The translations under genes and the position numbers were made by a program. 64,000 nt of DNA from Paenibacillus sp. ACRRY. Its GTDB lineage: Bacteria; Bacillota; Bacilli; Paenibacillales; Paenibacillaceae. The stretch lies in the NCBI RefSeq assembly GCF_022346995.1, contig NZ_JAKRNM010000005.1, forward strand, positions 310,001 to 374,000, in the 5' to 3' direction. Shown one piece after another: positions 1 through 8,078 of this stretch (its first letter is position 1; each line of letters begins with the position of its first letter). The notes below the pieces were generated by a model. That model saw only the letters and a program-made list of their open reading frames with translations, was not told where the DNA came from and did not search any database.

Positions 1-1241
1 AACATCCATACATGTTCCTCCTGATCAATGCCCAGATCAAAGCCAATCTCACCAATCAGATGCTGGTGCTGGGTTTCAATCGCCTGGGCCAGTGTAATAG
101 CGACGGATTTGGCCTGCTGAAGCACTTCTCCCGCACGTTCGCCGAAGTTACGGCTGAGCGCCTGTTCAGGGGTCATCAGAGAGCCGCCATTTTTGATGTG
201 GGTAGTCACGCTGCCCCGACCAGCCTTCTTGGCACCGATACCGACGACGACCCATTGATTGCTCCCGTTTTTGTGCATGTGGAAGCGAAAATCAATCGGA
301 CACTCATCGATCTCAATGAGCCGGATCCCCTGCTGTACGACATAGCCTCGCAGCTGTTTTCCATGCCTGCCCTGAAGCATGCGCATTAAGCCATTGAAGG
401 AGCCGAAGCGCAGAAGGGCATTGCCGCCTTTTTTGCGGTAACGCGCGAAATATCCGCGTTTGGGCGAATAGGTCAAGCGATAGATTCCGTTACCGAGACT
501 CCCAGCAGTGGGCTTATAATATACGAACTGGTGTCGTTCCAGCATTTCTCTCATTTGTTCAACGGTCGGATTGGTGATCGATTCAGGAATATACCGACCT
601 GCTTCAAGATCATTCTCCAGCAGCTTGTAGATGTCCGATTTATTGAAAAAGCTCCAGTTGAAAAATGGAATTTTACGACGGACAAACCGTTCCCTCAGTT
701 GATTGATGGCAGGCGAGAAATCGGAACGGCGGCTGGGTAACCTGTTATAAACAACGTCTGGCAGAGGGACCGTTTTCCGAACAAAGCTTCCGTTTTCGTT
801 CAGAAAAAAACCGGATACCGTTTCATTCTGCCAGTTAATATCCCTTGGAGTGAACGCATAGATATAGGATTTGCGGCTGCCTTCACGGAGCAATTGCTTG
901 ATGAACCCGGTACGGGAGCCAAACGGATTCGAGCTCGTTGCAGGTCCGTCGGACAATACTCCAATCAGTGGACCGAGCTGGACTTCATCATTTTGCAGGT
1001 TGCGCAGATAGATGCTGCCCCGCTTGGGAACGTTCATCAGATTGCGTATGCCCGAGGCGAGATAGAGATGTTTCCCTGCTTTCTTGATCGGTTTGATGGT
1101 TGCAGGCACCCGGTCTCGCCCAAACCGCAGATTTATCGTTTTTTTGCCGGATAGATTCAGACTTTTCATTAATGCGTTGGATACATAAACCACTTTATCC
1201 GGTTGCTGCGTAAAATGCAGATTGCAAAAGGTCAAACTCAT
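1..1241 (-). CDS. YheC/YheD-family endospore coat-associated ATP-grasp protein, 3' end cut by window edge
   Basis: Open reverse-strand frame of 413 codons beginning at an ATG (1241-1239) behind GGAGGATAA and running off the left edge. The translation starts MSLTFCNLHFTQQ and has the N-terminal beta domain of the family, then a stretch with VYNRLPSRR, the ATP-grasp loop KPTAGSLGNGIYR and DFRFHMHKNGSNQW. The last visible residues (GFDLGIDQEEHVWM) match the start of the metal-binding end of the ATP-grasp fold. This family sits in the spore outer layers in Bacillus; the ligase substrate is unknown. It is the third gene in a same-strand trio of homologues and probably their distal operon member. 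Only the C-terminal tail is missing. Confidence 0.85.
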   Translation of the reverse strand, partial: MSLTFCNLHFTQQPDKVVYVSNALMKSLNLSGKKTINLRFGRDRVPATIKPIKKAGKHLYLASGIRNLMNVPKRGSIYLRNLQNDEVQLGPLIGVLSDGPATSSNPFGSRTGFIKQLLREGSRKSYIYAFTPRDINWQNETVSGFFLNENGSFVRKTVPLPDVVYNRLPSRRSDFSPAINQLRERFVRRKIPFFNWSFFNKSDIYKLLENDLEAGRYIPESITNPTVEQMREMLERHQFVYYKPTAGSLGNGIYRLTYSPKRGYFARYRKKGGNALLRFGSFNGLMRMLQGRHGKQLRGYVVQQGIRLIEIDECPIDFRFHMHKNGSNQWVVVGIGAKKAGRGSVTTHIKNGGSLMTPEQALSRNFGERAGEVLQQAKSVAITLAQAIETQHQHLIGEIGFDLGIDQEEHVWM

Positions 1242-1301
1242 GATTTATCCTCCTATCCTGAAAAAAATCCTTCGGCTCCATGGCAAGCGGGCGCTGCGGG
1301 C

Positions 1302-2492
1302 CTAGCCGCCTTGAATCGGGATGGGTTTCAGGCCAGCTGTGCTGGATGTATTCGGGATTTTCATTGGACGAACGACGTCCGTGAGAACATGTTGTTGCAG
1401 CAAATAACGAGCATAGGCAAGCGGCTGGGTGTACGTCAGTGTCTGCATGTGTCGGTCGCCTGCCTCTGCGAATGAAGAGCGCCCTGGCTTCGAATTGACC
1501 TCCAGCAGCCAGAGACGACCTGTCGAATCTGCTCCAAAATCCAGTCCCAATTCAGCAAGTCTGCCGAATTGCCCCTCCAGCAAGGGAGGGATTAGAGCAG
1601 CAGCATGGTTGATCCCTTCTAGAATGGTGTTGGCACGCATACTTCCGTATCGATCGATAAGATAAGAGTGGGCTGGATACGCCCTTCCTCCGCCATGCAA
1701 ATTGGAGGTAAGGGAGCCCTCGGCACCTTCACGAACCATACATCCCGTCAGGGTCCAGCGTCCGTTTTTGTTTTTTTGCACCAGGGCCCGGATGTCGAAT
1801 GGATGCCCATCATGACTCAGGTCCAAGTATGGCTGCATGATCATCCGGCGACTGGCAATCCTGGATTCAAGCCAGGTTGAGAGCGCATGACGTGTATAGA
1901 ATGTACGCTGAAAACGTTCATTGTCCTGATCTCTGCCTTCAATAACCCATGTGGGTGTATCTTTTCCTTGGGTGAGACGAAACGTTTCCTTGCCATGGGT
2001 TCCTGAAACGGGCTTGAAGAAAAGTCCCTTGGGCCATCGTTTCAGCCAGTGCTCCCATGGAGCATGAGGTTGAAGGAGTACGGTGGGGACGAGAAGTTTG
2101 CTCAGCTGTTTGTCGCGAGACAATGCCCGGTGGACTTTCCATTTACCCGGGAGGGAAACAGACCAATACGGTCTGATGTGCCCGCTGCCGGATAAAGCAA
2201 GTTCATGAAGCTGCTGTCTCCATTGTCTTGGGAGTGGCAGCAGGCACCGATCCATTAGCATCTGCACCCCGTGAACAGGAGCTGTTTTCCATTGTCCGTT
2301 ACGGTAAATATATCCTTTTTCTGGTAGAGGGTTATCTCTATCGCCGGATATGGGCAGCACGATGATATTCAGGTCATAACGATGACTTTCCAAACTGAGA
2401 CGGCGGCAAAAGAGTTCATCCGAAAACGGCGGTGATCCTTCTGCACCACGGACCAGGATGGCTATGGTTGATGTTTGCGGCGATGATGACAT
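1302..2492 (-). CDS. YheC/YheD-family endospore coat-associated ATP-grasp protein
   Basis: 396 residues from the ATG at 2492, chosen over an in-frame ATG nine codons upstream because AGGAGGTG lies 7 bases before it (protein start MSSSPQTSTIAIL). The middle holds the family sequence MLMDRCLLPLPRQW. The ATP-grasp half contains FFKPVSGTHGKETFRL (nucleotide loop), PFDIRALVQKNKNGRW and, near the C-terminus, LGLDFGADSTGRLWLLEVN, where the acidic E and N are expected metal ligands. It begins 30 bases after its upstream homologue ends, so the two are co-transcribed. It is shorter at the N-terminus than the neighbour. Family membership is clear; the peptide or small-molecule substrate is not known. 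Confidence 0.85.
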   Translation of the reverse strand: MSSSPQTSTIAILVRGAEGSPPFSDELFCRRLSLESHRYDLNIIVLPISGDRDNPLPEKGYIYRNGQWKTAPVHGVQMLMDRCLLPLPRQWRQQLHELALSGSGHIRPYWSVSLPGKWKVHRALSRDKQLSKLLVPTVLLQPHAPWEHWLKRWPKGLFFKPVSGTHGKETFRLTQGKDTPTWVIEGRDQDNERFQRTFYTRHALSTWLESRIASRRMIMQPYLDLSHDGHPFDIRALVQKNKNGRWTLTGCMVREGAEGSLTSNLHGGGRAYPAHSYLIDRYGSMRANTILEGINHAAALIPPLLEGQFGRLAELGLDFGADSTGRLWLLEVNSKPGRSSFAEAGDRHMQTLTYTQPLAYARYLLQQHVLTDVVRPMKIPNTSSTAGLKPIPIQGG

Positions 2493-2522
2493 CGGAATGC
2501 ACCTCCTGTAATGGATCACTCT

Positions 2523-3890
2523 TCAGAATCCGGCCAGATACGTGGAGTATTCCAGCATGGCTTTGACAGAGGGCCGGATCTTACTCTCGCTCAGTGGCGT
2601 ATTGTCATTCTTGGACGGTTTCGAATTAACCTCGAGCAGCCAGACACGACCAGTGGTGTCCATCGCAAGATCAATCCCAAGTTCACCGAAATGGGCAGGG
2701 ATTGCATGCTCAATTCCTTTGGCAATGTCGAGCGCTGCCGTATGAAGATTTGTATAAGCTGAGGCTTTGGCTGATCCGGGAAGCTGGGTTTTGGCCACGG
2801 CCTCCTTAACGGTACTGAGGCTTCCGCCCCGGGCTAGATTCGATACATAGTGGCTGCCTCCGGCAATGCGGGCTACGATGGATGTAACACTCCATTTGCC
2901 TGATCTGTTTTTTTGTACGAGGGCACGGAAATCGACGGGCCTGCCGCTGTTATCGATGAGAGATAGGCCTTGCTGGATCTGGTATCGCGTCGTTTTCATT
3001 TTTCCGGACAGACTGGCATAGAGTTTATCCAGGGAAGTATACGTTTGTTTGCGGGTGCCCCCTACACTGGTTGCGAGTGTAAGGAAACTGCCGTCAATTT
3101 GACGGGAGACTCGGATGATTCCTTTGCCAAGCGAACCTCGCACAGGCTTGAGAAATACAACCGGATACCGGGTGCACATCGTTTTGAGCGTGGCAGAGGA
3201 CTTCAGCAGATGAGACTCCGGCAGGACCCTTTTGAGCGTTGTAATGGACTTCAAGGCATCAAACACTTCATTTTTGTCCAGGAACTTTTCATTAAAGGTT
3301 TGTGTGCCGTAGAGAGATTTTACTTCTTTCATGAAATGCTGTACGCTAGGTTTGTTCTCAAGCTTACGGGATGTCAGCCTGTTATTGACGACGTCTGCAA
3401 TGGGCAGAACCGTCTTTTTCCAGCCGTCATCATACACCCAGCCCTGAATATGACCCGTTACCGCTCCGATATCCTCTGGTGTGAAAAAGGATACATAGGC
3501 GCCCTGCTTACGGCAGGCGTTCACCAGCTCATGACAGAACATCGTGATGGAGCCAAAGGGCCGATCGGGCTGATCGGGATAATCCTGGCTTACCAGCACA
3601 CTGATGAAGGGTCCAAGGCGCAGCGTACGGCTGGCTGAACGATAGGATACACTCAGGACCGAACGGGGAACCAGGCCGGTCTTGCTGGCTACCGTCTGAT
3701 TGATGCGAAGGCCGTCATATCTGGGAACCGGAATAACGGTGACTTCACGGCGGTAAGAGCCGAATTGTAGCTGAAGCGGCCTTCCCGAAGGGATTTTAAG
3801 GGCCTTGAGCACCCCTTCGCCCAGCATGATGACGTCGTCCTGCAGGATGCCCGAGCCGGTAACCTGAATCGTTACTTTTTTAGTGGACAT
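2523..3890 (-). CDS. YheC/YheD-family endospore coat-associated ATP-grasp protein
   Basis: 455 residues from the ATG at 3890, preceded by AAGGAG at 8 bases; an in-frame ATG 30 codons upstream lacks such a site. The N-terminal beta-rich domain covers about residues 1-110, followed by FGSITMFCHELVNACRK and DVVNNRLTSRKLENKP. ATP-grasp signatures are FLKPVRGSLGKGIIRV, PVDFRALVQKNRSGKW and, ending about residue 425, GIDLAMDTTGRVWLLEVN. It is the first gene of a reverse-strand cluster of three homologues. yheA lies divergently on the other side, the same neighbourhood as B. subtilis yheA-yheE. A weak sigma-K-like promoter candidate lies about 75 bases upstream. Likely made in the mother cell and placed on the spore surface (family knowledge). 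Confidence 0.88.
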   Translation of the reverse strand: MSTKKVTIQVTGSGILQDDVIMLGEGVLKALKIPSGRPLQLQFGSYRREVTVIPVPRYDGLRINQTVASKTGLVPRSVLSVSYRSASRTLRLGPFISVLVSQDYPDQPDRPFGSITMFCHELVNACRKQGAYVSFFTPEDIGAVTGHIQGWVYDDGWKKTVLPIADVVNNRLTSRKLENKPSVQHFMKEVKSLYGTQTFNEKFLDKNEVFDALKSITTLKRVLPESHLLKSSATLKTMCTRYPVVFLKPVRGSLGKGIIRVSRQIDGSFLTLATSVGGTRKQTYTSLDKLYASLSGKMKTTRYQIQQGLSLIDNSGRPVDFRALVQKNRSGKWSVTSIVARIAGGSHYVSNLARGGSLSTVKEAVAKTQLPGSAKASAYTNLHTAALDIAKGIEHAIPAHFGELGIDLAMDTTGRVWLLEVNSKPSKNDNTPLSESKIRPSVKAMLEYSTYLAGF

Positions 3891-3964
3891 CACGGATCTC
3901 CTTCCGGGCGGCAACTTGATGTCTGATCTCGAAGTTGAACGGCATCTGAACATGGCATGTGCTT

Positions 3965-3992
3965 CATCATATGAGGACATATACCCCTTGGT
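3965..3992 (-). promoter_or_regulatory. possible sigma-K-type promoter for the YheC/YheD cluster
   Basis: On the reverse strand ACC at about 3992-3990 is followed after 16 bases by CATATGATG (3973-3965). The sigma-K consensus is mACm, 16-17 bases, CATANNNTA; only the last base of the -10 differs. It sits 75 bases before the first coat gene. The consensus is short, so chance matches are common. Confidence 0.3.
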
Positions 3993-4169
3993 GATTGACC
4001 CATTAGGATTAAATGCAATTGATTTGGCATCGGAATCGATGACCTGTTCGGGTCAGCCAATGTTTGAGAGAAGAGAAATGCGTGTATAAACACGGGTGAA
4101 CGTTGCGACGAGAAAAATGAGGGAATGAATGAATAGCAGCAGAACAATCCAAATTGAGGAGGAATAATA

Positions 4170-4517
4170 GTGAATATTTATGACAAAGCCAATGATCTGG
4201 CCAAAGCACTGAGAGAAAGCAGCGAGGTGGAAGAAATTACTTCCGCGATGAAGCTGATCGAAGCTGATCCAGAGGCAAAACGCATGCTGGACAGCTTTCG
4301 TGATCAACAAATGGAATTGCAACAGCGCATGATGAGCGGCGACATGCCGGCACCGGACGAGATGGAGAAAATGGAGAAGCTGTTTGAGGTACTGAGCCTG
4401 AATCTCAACATCCGTCGCCTATTTGATGCTGAGCGTCGTCTGAGCGTAATCATTGAAGATGTGAACAAAATTATTGCTGACAGCCTGGGCCATCTGTATG
4501 GCGGTGCTGAGGCGTAA
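4170..4517 (+). CDS. yheA: YheA (UPF0342/YlbF-like helical protein)
   Basis: 115 residues, GTG start behind GAGGAGG at 7 bases. The protein is nearly all helix (MNIYDKANDLAKALRES, DSFRDQQMELQQRMM, FEVLSLNLNIRRLFDAERRL), the pattern of the YlbF/YmcA/YheA family. YlbF and YmcA act in biofilm, competence and sporulation control in B. subtilis, but YheA itself has no settled role. It is divergent from the YheC/YheD cluster, matching the yheA-yheE locus of Bacillus. No terminator is evident directly after it. Confidence 0.85.
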   Translation: MNIYDKANDLAKALRESSEVEEITSAMKLIEADPEAKRMLDSFRDQQMELQQRMMSGDMPAPDEMEKMEKLFEVLSLNLNIRRLFDAERRLSVIIEDVNKIIADSLGHLYGGAEA

Positions 4518-4613
4518 GACGTTTCACAGGTTATTTGTCTGAATCTTTCATATTGCACAGTTCCCGTTCATAGACTAGACATATAGAGTCGATCAAGAAC
4601 GAAGGAGCTGTGT

Positions 4614-4901
4614 ATGGTGAAAAGGTTGAAAAAGGCAAAACATGTGATCTATCTGCTTATCGCGCTGTCAATGCTGGTTATCGCGCTGCCGCGAATTTCC
4701 TTCGCTGGTGGAATGGACTGGGTTAATATTTTTGGCATCGTATGGGTGCTGTTCTCCCTATTAATCATTGGTGCGCACCTTCATTTCATTCTCGGTGTAG
4801 ATGAAGAGAAGAAGCGTGCACTGGAAGCGGTTCGCCGGGCCAAGCTGCGGCAGTGGGAGATGAAGCTGGTGGACAAGCAGGAGCAGAGCAAGTCTGTATA
4901 A
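4614..4901 (+). CDS. small two-helix membrane protein of unknown function
   Basis: 95 residues, ATG at 4614 behind GAAGGAG. Two hydrophobic segments (about residues 10-30, IYLLIALSMLVIALPRISF, and 36-60, WVNIFGIVWVLFSLLIIGAHL) are followed by a charged basic/acidic tail (EEKKRALEAVRRAKLRQWE) likely in the cytoplasm. I do not recognise the family. It lies between yheA and ytoI and is closed by a strong terminator, so it is either monocistronic or the second gene after yheA. Confidence 0.7.
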   Translation: MVKRLKKAKHVIYLLIALSMLVIALPRISFAGGMDWVNIFGIVWVLFSLLIIGAHLHFILGVDEEKKRALEAVRRAKLRQWEMKLVDKQEQSKSV

Positions 4902-4934
4902 GCCTTGCATCAAGGCGCCAGGACAGAATTCTTA

Positions 4935-4974
4935 GACCGATGATCCTTCAATCCGATGGATCATCGGTCTTTTT
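4935..4974 (+). terminator. Rho-independent terminator
   Basis: A perfect 12-bp stem, GACCGATGATCC (4935-4946) with GGATCATCGGTC (4958-4969), is followed by a T run. It ends the transcript of the small membrane protein gene. Confidence 0.9.
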
Positions 4975-5071
4975 ACGTTGATAAACGAAGAGCGGGGAAT
5001 GGGGTTATTTTCCTCGGAGCGTGTTATAATAGATACAGAATAGTACAGATGCATCTTCGGGGGTGGTACAG

Positions 5072-6406
5072 ATGGACGGACAGGAAGAGAACGTGACGAA
5101 GCACGAGCAGCTGCTGCAGCATATCGAGCAGTTAAAAGTCGGCAGTAAAATATCGGTTCGTGGCCTGGCAAGGGAGCTCGGCGTAAGTGAAGGGACAGCC
5201 TATCGGGCAGTCAAGGAAGCAGAGAACTTCGGGCTGGTGGTGACCAAGGAACGGATCGGAACGGTACGTATCGAAAAGAGACCGCGCGGCATGTCAGAAC
5301 AGCTGACCTTTGCCGATGTGGTCACCATCGTGGAAGGTCATGTGCTCGGAGGAAGTGATGGCTTGGCCAAACCGCTCCACAAGTATGTGATTGGTGCGAT
5401 GAAAGAGCAGGCCATGGCCCGTTATATAGATGCTGGAAGTCTGCTTATTGTAGGTAACCGGGATAATGCCCATTCGCTCGCGCTTGAGCAGGGAGCGGGT
5501 GTACTCATTACCGGTGGATTCAGCACAAGTCGTGAAGTCAGATTGCTGGCAGACGAACTGGGACTGCCGATTATTTCTTCCAGACATGATACATTCACCG
5601 TGGCTTCGATGATTAACCGAGCAATCTTTGACCGATTGATCAAGAAAAAAATCATGCTTGTGGAGGATATTATCGGTCAGAAGCCCCGTCTTCAAGTGCT
5701 CAAGGTCACCAGTTCTGCTGCTGATTTTCACAAGCTGGTTGCCGAAACGGGAGATCATCGCTTCCCGGTAGTTGACGAATGGAATCGGGTTATCGGTATT
5801 GTCAGCCTGAAGGATGTAAGCGAACTTCTGGAAGAGCAGAGCATTGAGAAATGCGTCGTTCGCCGCCCGGTTACAGCCTCACTGCAAACCTCACTGGCTT
5901 CTGCCGCGCAGATCATGACTTGGGAAGGCATTGATTTTCTACCCATTGTGGATCGCAATCGGAAGTTGATTGCCTCCATTACGCGGAAGGAAGTACTGCA
6001 GGCCATGCGCGACGCGCAGAAGCAGCCGCAGCTCGGCGAGACCTTTGATCATCTGATCTGGAATGGGTTCGCAGAGGAACGCGGAGAACAGAATGAATTG
6101 ATGTTTCATGGATTCATTATTCCGCAGATGGCGACAGACCTAGGCACGATCTCTGAAGGGGTGCTGCTGAACGTCATGACGCAGGCGGGACGGCGGGCTG
6201 CCTGGGACGTGACGGGAAATGATTATGTCGTGGATAATGTGACAACGTATTTTGTTCATCCGGTGCAGATTGAGGATCAGATTCTGGTTCGACCCGTCAT
6301 TCTGGAGACGAGCCGCCGAACCTGCAAAATGGACATTGTCATTACCCGTGAAGGAAATGTCGTATGCAAAGCAGTCATGACACTGCAGTCCATTGACCAC
6401 GGCTAG
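5072..6406 (+). CDS. ytoI: YtoI: HTH, DRTGG, CBS and hot-dog domain regulator
   Basis: 444 residues from the ATG at 5072; the GGGGGTGG site is better spaced for it than for the in-frame GTG at 5063. A winged-helix segment (residues about 10-60, SVRGLARELGVSEGTAYRAVKEAENFGLV) comes first. Next is a DRTGG domain (about 75-185), then paired CBS motifs (about 190-310, VVDEWNRVIGIVSLKDVSELL and PIVDRNRKLIASITRKEVLQ), then a C-terminal hot-dog fold (NDYVVDNVTTYFVHPVQIEDQI). CBS pairs bind adenylyl nucleotides and hot-dog folds bind acyl-CoA-like ligands, so a ligand-sensing DNA-binding role is likely but unproven. Convergent with ytpI, as in the Bacillus dnaE-ytoI region. Confidence 0.9.
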   Translation: MDGQEENVTKHEQLLQHIEQLKVGSKISVRGLARELGVSEGTAYRAVKEAENFGLVVTKERIGTVRIEKRPRGMSEQLTFADVVTIVEGHVLGGSDGLAKPLHKYVIGAMKEQAMARYIDAGSLLIVGNRDNAHSLALEQGAGVLITGGFSTSREVRLLADELGLPIISSRHDTFTVASMINRAIFDRLIKKKIMLVEDIIGQKPRLQVLKVTSSAADFHKLVAETGDHRFPVVDEWNRVIGIVSLKDVSELLEEQSIEKCVVRRPVTASLQTSLASAAQIMTWEGIDFLPIVDRNRKLIASITRKEVLQAMRDAQKQPQLGETFDHLIWNGFAEERGEQNELMFHGFIIPQMATDLGTISEGVLLNVMTQAGRRAAWDVTGNDYVVDNVTTYFVHPVQIEDQILVRPVILETSRRTCKMDIVITREGNVVCKAVMTLQSIDHG

Positions 6407-6442
6407 TTCAGGTGTTTTGTGAATCACTGCTCCATATATAAC

Positions 6443-6528
6443 AAAGAGGATATCCACCACTGTTGTCATGTCGAACCGCTGTTCACAGCCGGCATTCAGA
6501 CATGTATCGATGAGTGGATATCCTCTTT
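6443..6528. terminator. long branched hairpin between convergent ytoI and ytpI
   Basis: Perfect 15-bp arms (AAAGAGGATATCCAC at 6443-6457, its complement at 6514-6528) enclose 56 bases. Inside lie a second stem CATGTC/GACATG (6468-6473, 6499-6504) and a GCTGT/ACAGC hairpin. A short T run follows on the + strand. Position and structure suggest a shared two-way terminator. Confidence 0.6.
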
Positions 6529-6557
6529 TCGCTGCAGATAAGTTATAAATACGTGTA

Positions 6558-6899
6558 TTAAACAGACTGCCTGGACGCGCTGCCTGACTGATTTCCGCTG
6601 TGCTCCCGTAGACGAGCAAAGTAGCTGCGGTTGCGCAAACCGGCGAATAAATTGTAGGCGCCGATAATCAGAAAGAGCGCTTCCACAACAATGGAGAGGC
6701 TCGATCCGGTGAAGACAAACATGAGGATTATGGACAATACAATCAGCATGCCACCCATCCAGATGTTGGTCCACGAGCGGTAGAGGCCAGCGTCAGCGGC
6801 ACTCGCGGCCCGGTGCGAACGAATGCTGTTCAGAGCCGAGCAGACCATGGCTAGAGCAAAAATGGCGATCAGGACATACTTGAGAACATCAATCAACAC
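6558..6899 (-). CDS. ytpI: YtpI-like membrane protein
   Basis: 113 residues, GTG start behind GGAGCTG. Three hydrophobic segments (about 4-22, 46-64 and 68-86: VLKYVLIAIFALAMVCSAL, IWMGGMLIVLSIILMFVF, SIVVEALFLIIGAYNLFAGL) and a polar Ser/Arg-rich C-terminal tail. Length and topology fit the YtpI family, whose role is unknown. It is convergent with ytoI and follows ytrH-ytrI on the same strand, as in Bacillus, except that nrnA (ytqI), which sits between them in B. subtilis, is absent. Confidence 0.8.
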   Translation of the reverse strand: MLIDVLKYVLIAIFALAMVCSALNSIRSHRAASAADAGLYRSWTNIWMGGMLIVLSIILMFVFTGSSLSIVVEALFLIIGAYNLFAGLRNRSYFARLREHSGNQSGSASRQSV

Positions 6900-6995
6900 G
6901 AATGAGCAGCTCCTTTTCTGGAAAGCATTTACTGCCCTTATTGTACCATGCGAGCCAAGGACAAGGGGCAGTTTTTTCTAACTGCTTCCCAGTGG

Positions 6996-7484
6996 TTAAG
7001 CTGGAACGTGCATCCGAATTTGTACCCAAACCTGAAGTACGCCTTCCATAACAAGCATCGTTTTGACCTGAACGGTGTATTCTTTTTCTCTGACTGTGTA
7101 TACTTTCTGGTTCAACATGATGCGTGTCATTTTGCTGTACTCATCGATATTAAATACATCACGCCCGCGAAGAACTTCAAGCTCGTCCCCCAGCTTCTGC
7201 AGCATGATTTTAAGTGATGCCTCGTCAGGACCTTTGTCAGACTCTTCGGCTCGCACCTTAATTTCCTTAATGACGGTCTGCCGTTTACTGTATTTTTTCA
7301 GTGTTTTGATATCCTCCTCATTCTGATGCAGCTGGAGCTGCAATTCCTGATTGGTTAGCCAGAGTTTGTTATAGCTCAGGTGATATACACCGTTGTATAC
7401 GATGCTTCCCGCGATCATTCCCAGGACAAACACGGCTGTCATGCGCATAAGCGGGCGGTAGCGTGAAAAAGGCGGAATCCTCAT
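6996..7484 (-). CDS. ytrI: YtrI sporulation membrane protein
   Basis: 162 residues. The start MRIPPFSRYRPLMRM is typical of YtrI. One membrane span (about 16-35, AVFVLGMIAGSIVYNGVYHL) is followed by a coiled-coil-prone region (about 43-100, LTNQELQLQLHQNEEDIKTLKK) and a beta-rich C-terminal part, probably outside the mother-cell face. In B. subtilis ytrH and ytrI form a sigma-E operon needed for efficient sporulation. Here ytrI follows ytrH by about 20 bases and shares its sigma-E promoter. Confidence 0.88.
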   Translation of the reverse strand: MRIPPFSRYRPLMRMTAVFVLGMIAGSIVYNGVYHLSYNKLWLTNQELQLQLHQNEEDIKTLKKYSKRQTVIKEIKVRAEESDKGPDEASLKIMLQKLGDELEVLRGRDVFNIDEYSKMTRIMLNQKVYTVREKEYTVQVKTMLVMEGVLQVWVQIRMHVPA

Positions 7485-7505
7485 GGGCTCAGTCCCGAAG
7501 TCATA

Positions 7506-7835
7506 TTAACCCCGCCCTCCGCCGCATACCCATTTTACGAGTTCGGTTCCCATATGAGCGCCCATAAAGGCCGAGATCAGGTACAAAATTTGCTTGACCG
7601 CAGGCGACAGGTTGCCGTCGAGAAAGTTGCTCTCAATGACCCTCATCGGATCAATGGTGCCCCCAACTGCGGCTGCAAGTGCCCATATCTTGATTTTGCC
7701 GGAAATATCAAGCATCGTCTGAGTCGGAGGCTGGAGAGAGATAACAGCACCAATTCCTCCGATCATCGCACCGCCCAGCACGATACCAAACGCAATAAAG
7801 AAATCAAGAATGGCTTTGGATAAAAATGTACTCAC
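7506..7835 (-). CDS. ytrH: YtrH sporulation membrane protein
   Basis: 109 residues from a GTG at 7835 (MSTFLSKAILDFFIAFGIVLGG); AAGGGGTG lies about 8 bases upstream, favouring it over the TTG two codons earlier. Glycine-rich hydrophobic segments (FIAFGIVLGGAMIGGIGAVI, IKIWALAAAVGGTID, ILYLISAFMGAHMGTELV) give about three membrane spans. It is first in the ytrH-ytrI operon, divergent from dnaE as in Bacillus. A near-consensus sigma-E promoter lies 77 bases upstream, supporting mother-cell expression. Confidence 0.88.
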   Translation of the reverse strand: MSTFLSKAILDFFIAFGIVLGGAMIGGIGAVISLQPPTQTMLDISGKIKIWALAAAVGGTIDPMRVIESNFLDGNLSPAVKQILYLISAFMGAHMGTELVKWVCGGGRG

Positions 7836-7911
7836 CCGCAAACACCCCTTTCAGACCCAGCAGCGCACCTCCTGTCAGTGGTCCGAAACAGGGGGAGCGG
7901 CTTGTACTCCT

Positions 7912-7942
7912 ATTGTATGGGCGTGCCCCCGGACGATATGAT
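7912..7942 (-). promoter_or_regulatory. sigma-E promoter for ytrH-ytrI
   Basis: On the reverse strand ATCATATC (7942-7935), a 15-base spacer, then CATACAAT (7919-7912). The -10 is a perfect match to the sigma-E consensus CATACANT and the -35 differs from GTCATATT at two bases. The spacing is right and the downstream operon is known to be sigma-E controlled in B. subtilis. Confidence 0.8.
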
Positions 7943-8078
7943 AAAATAGAATAATAAAGTACTGTTGTACCTAATGAAATTTTATTCATTTATTGTATTC
8001 ATATAGAAGAAAGATAGGCAGCAGCTGGGCTCTGAAGACAGATGCTGCAGCTATCCGCGGCGAAAGGAAGTAACGAAC

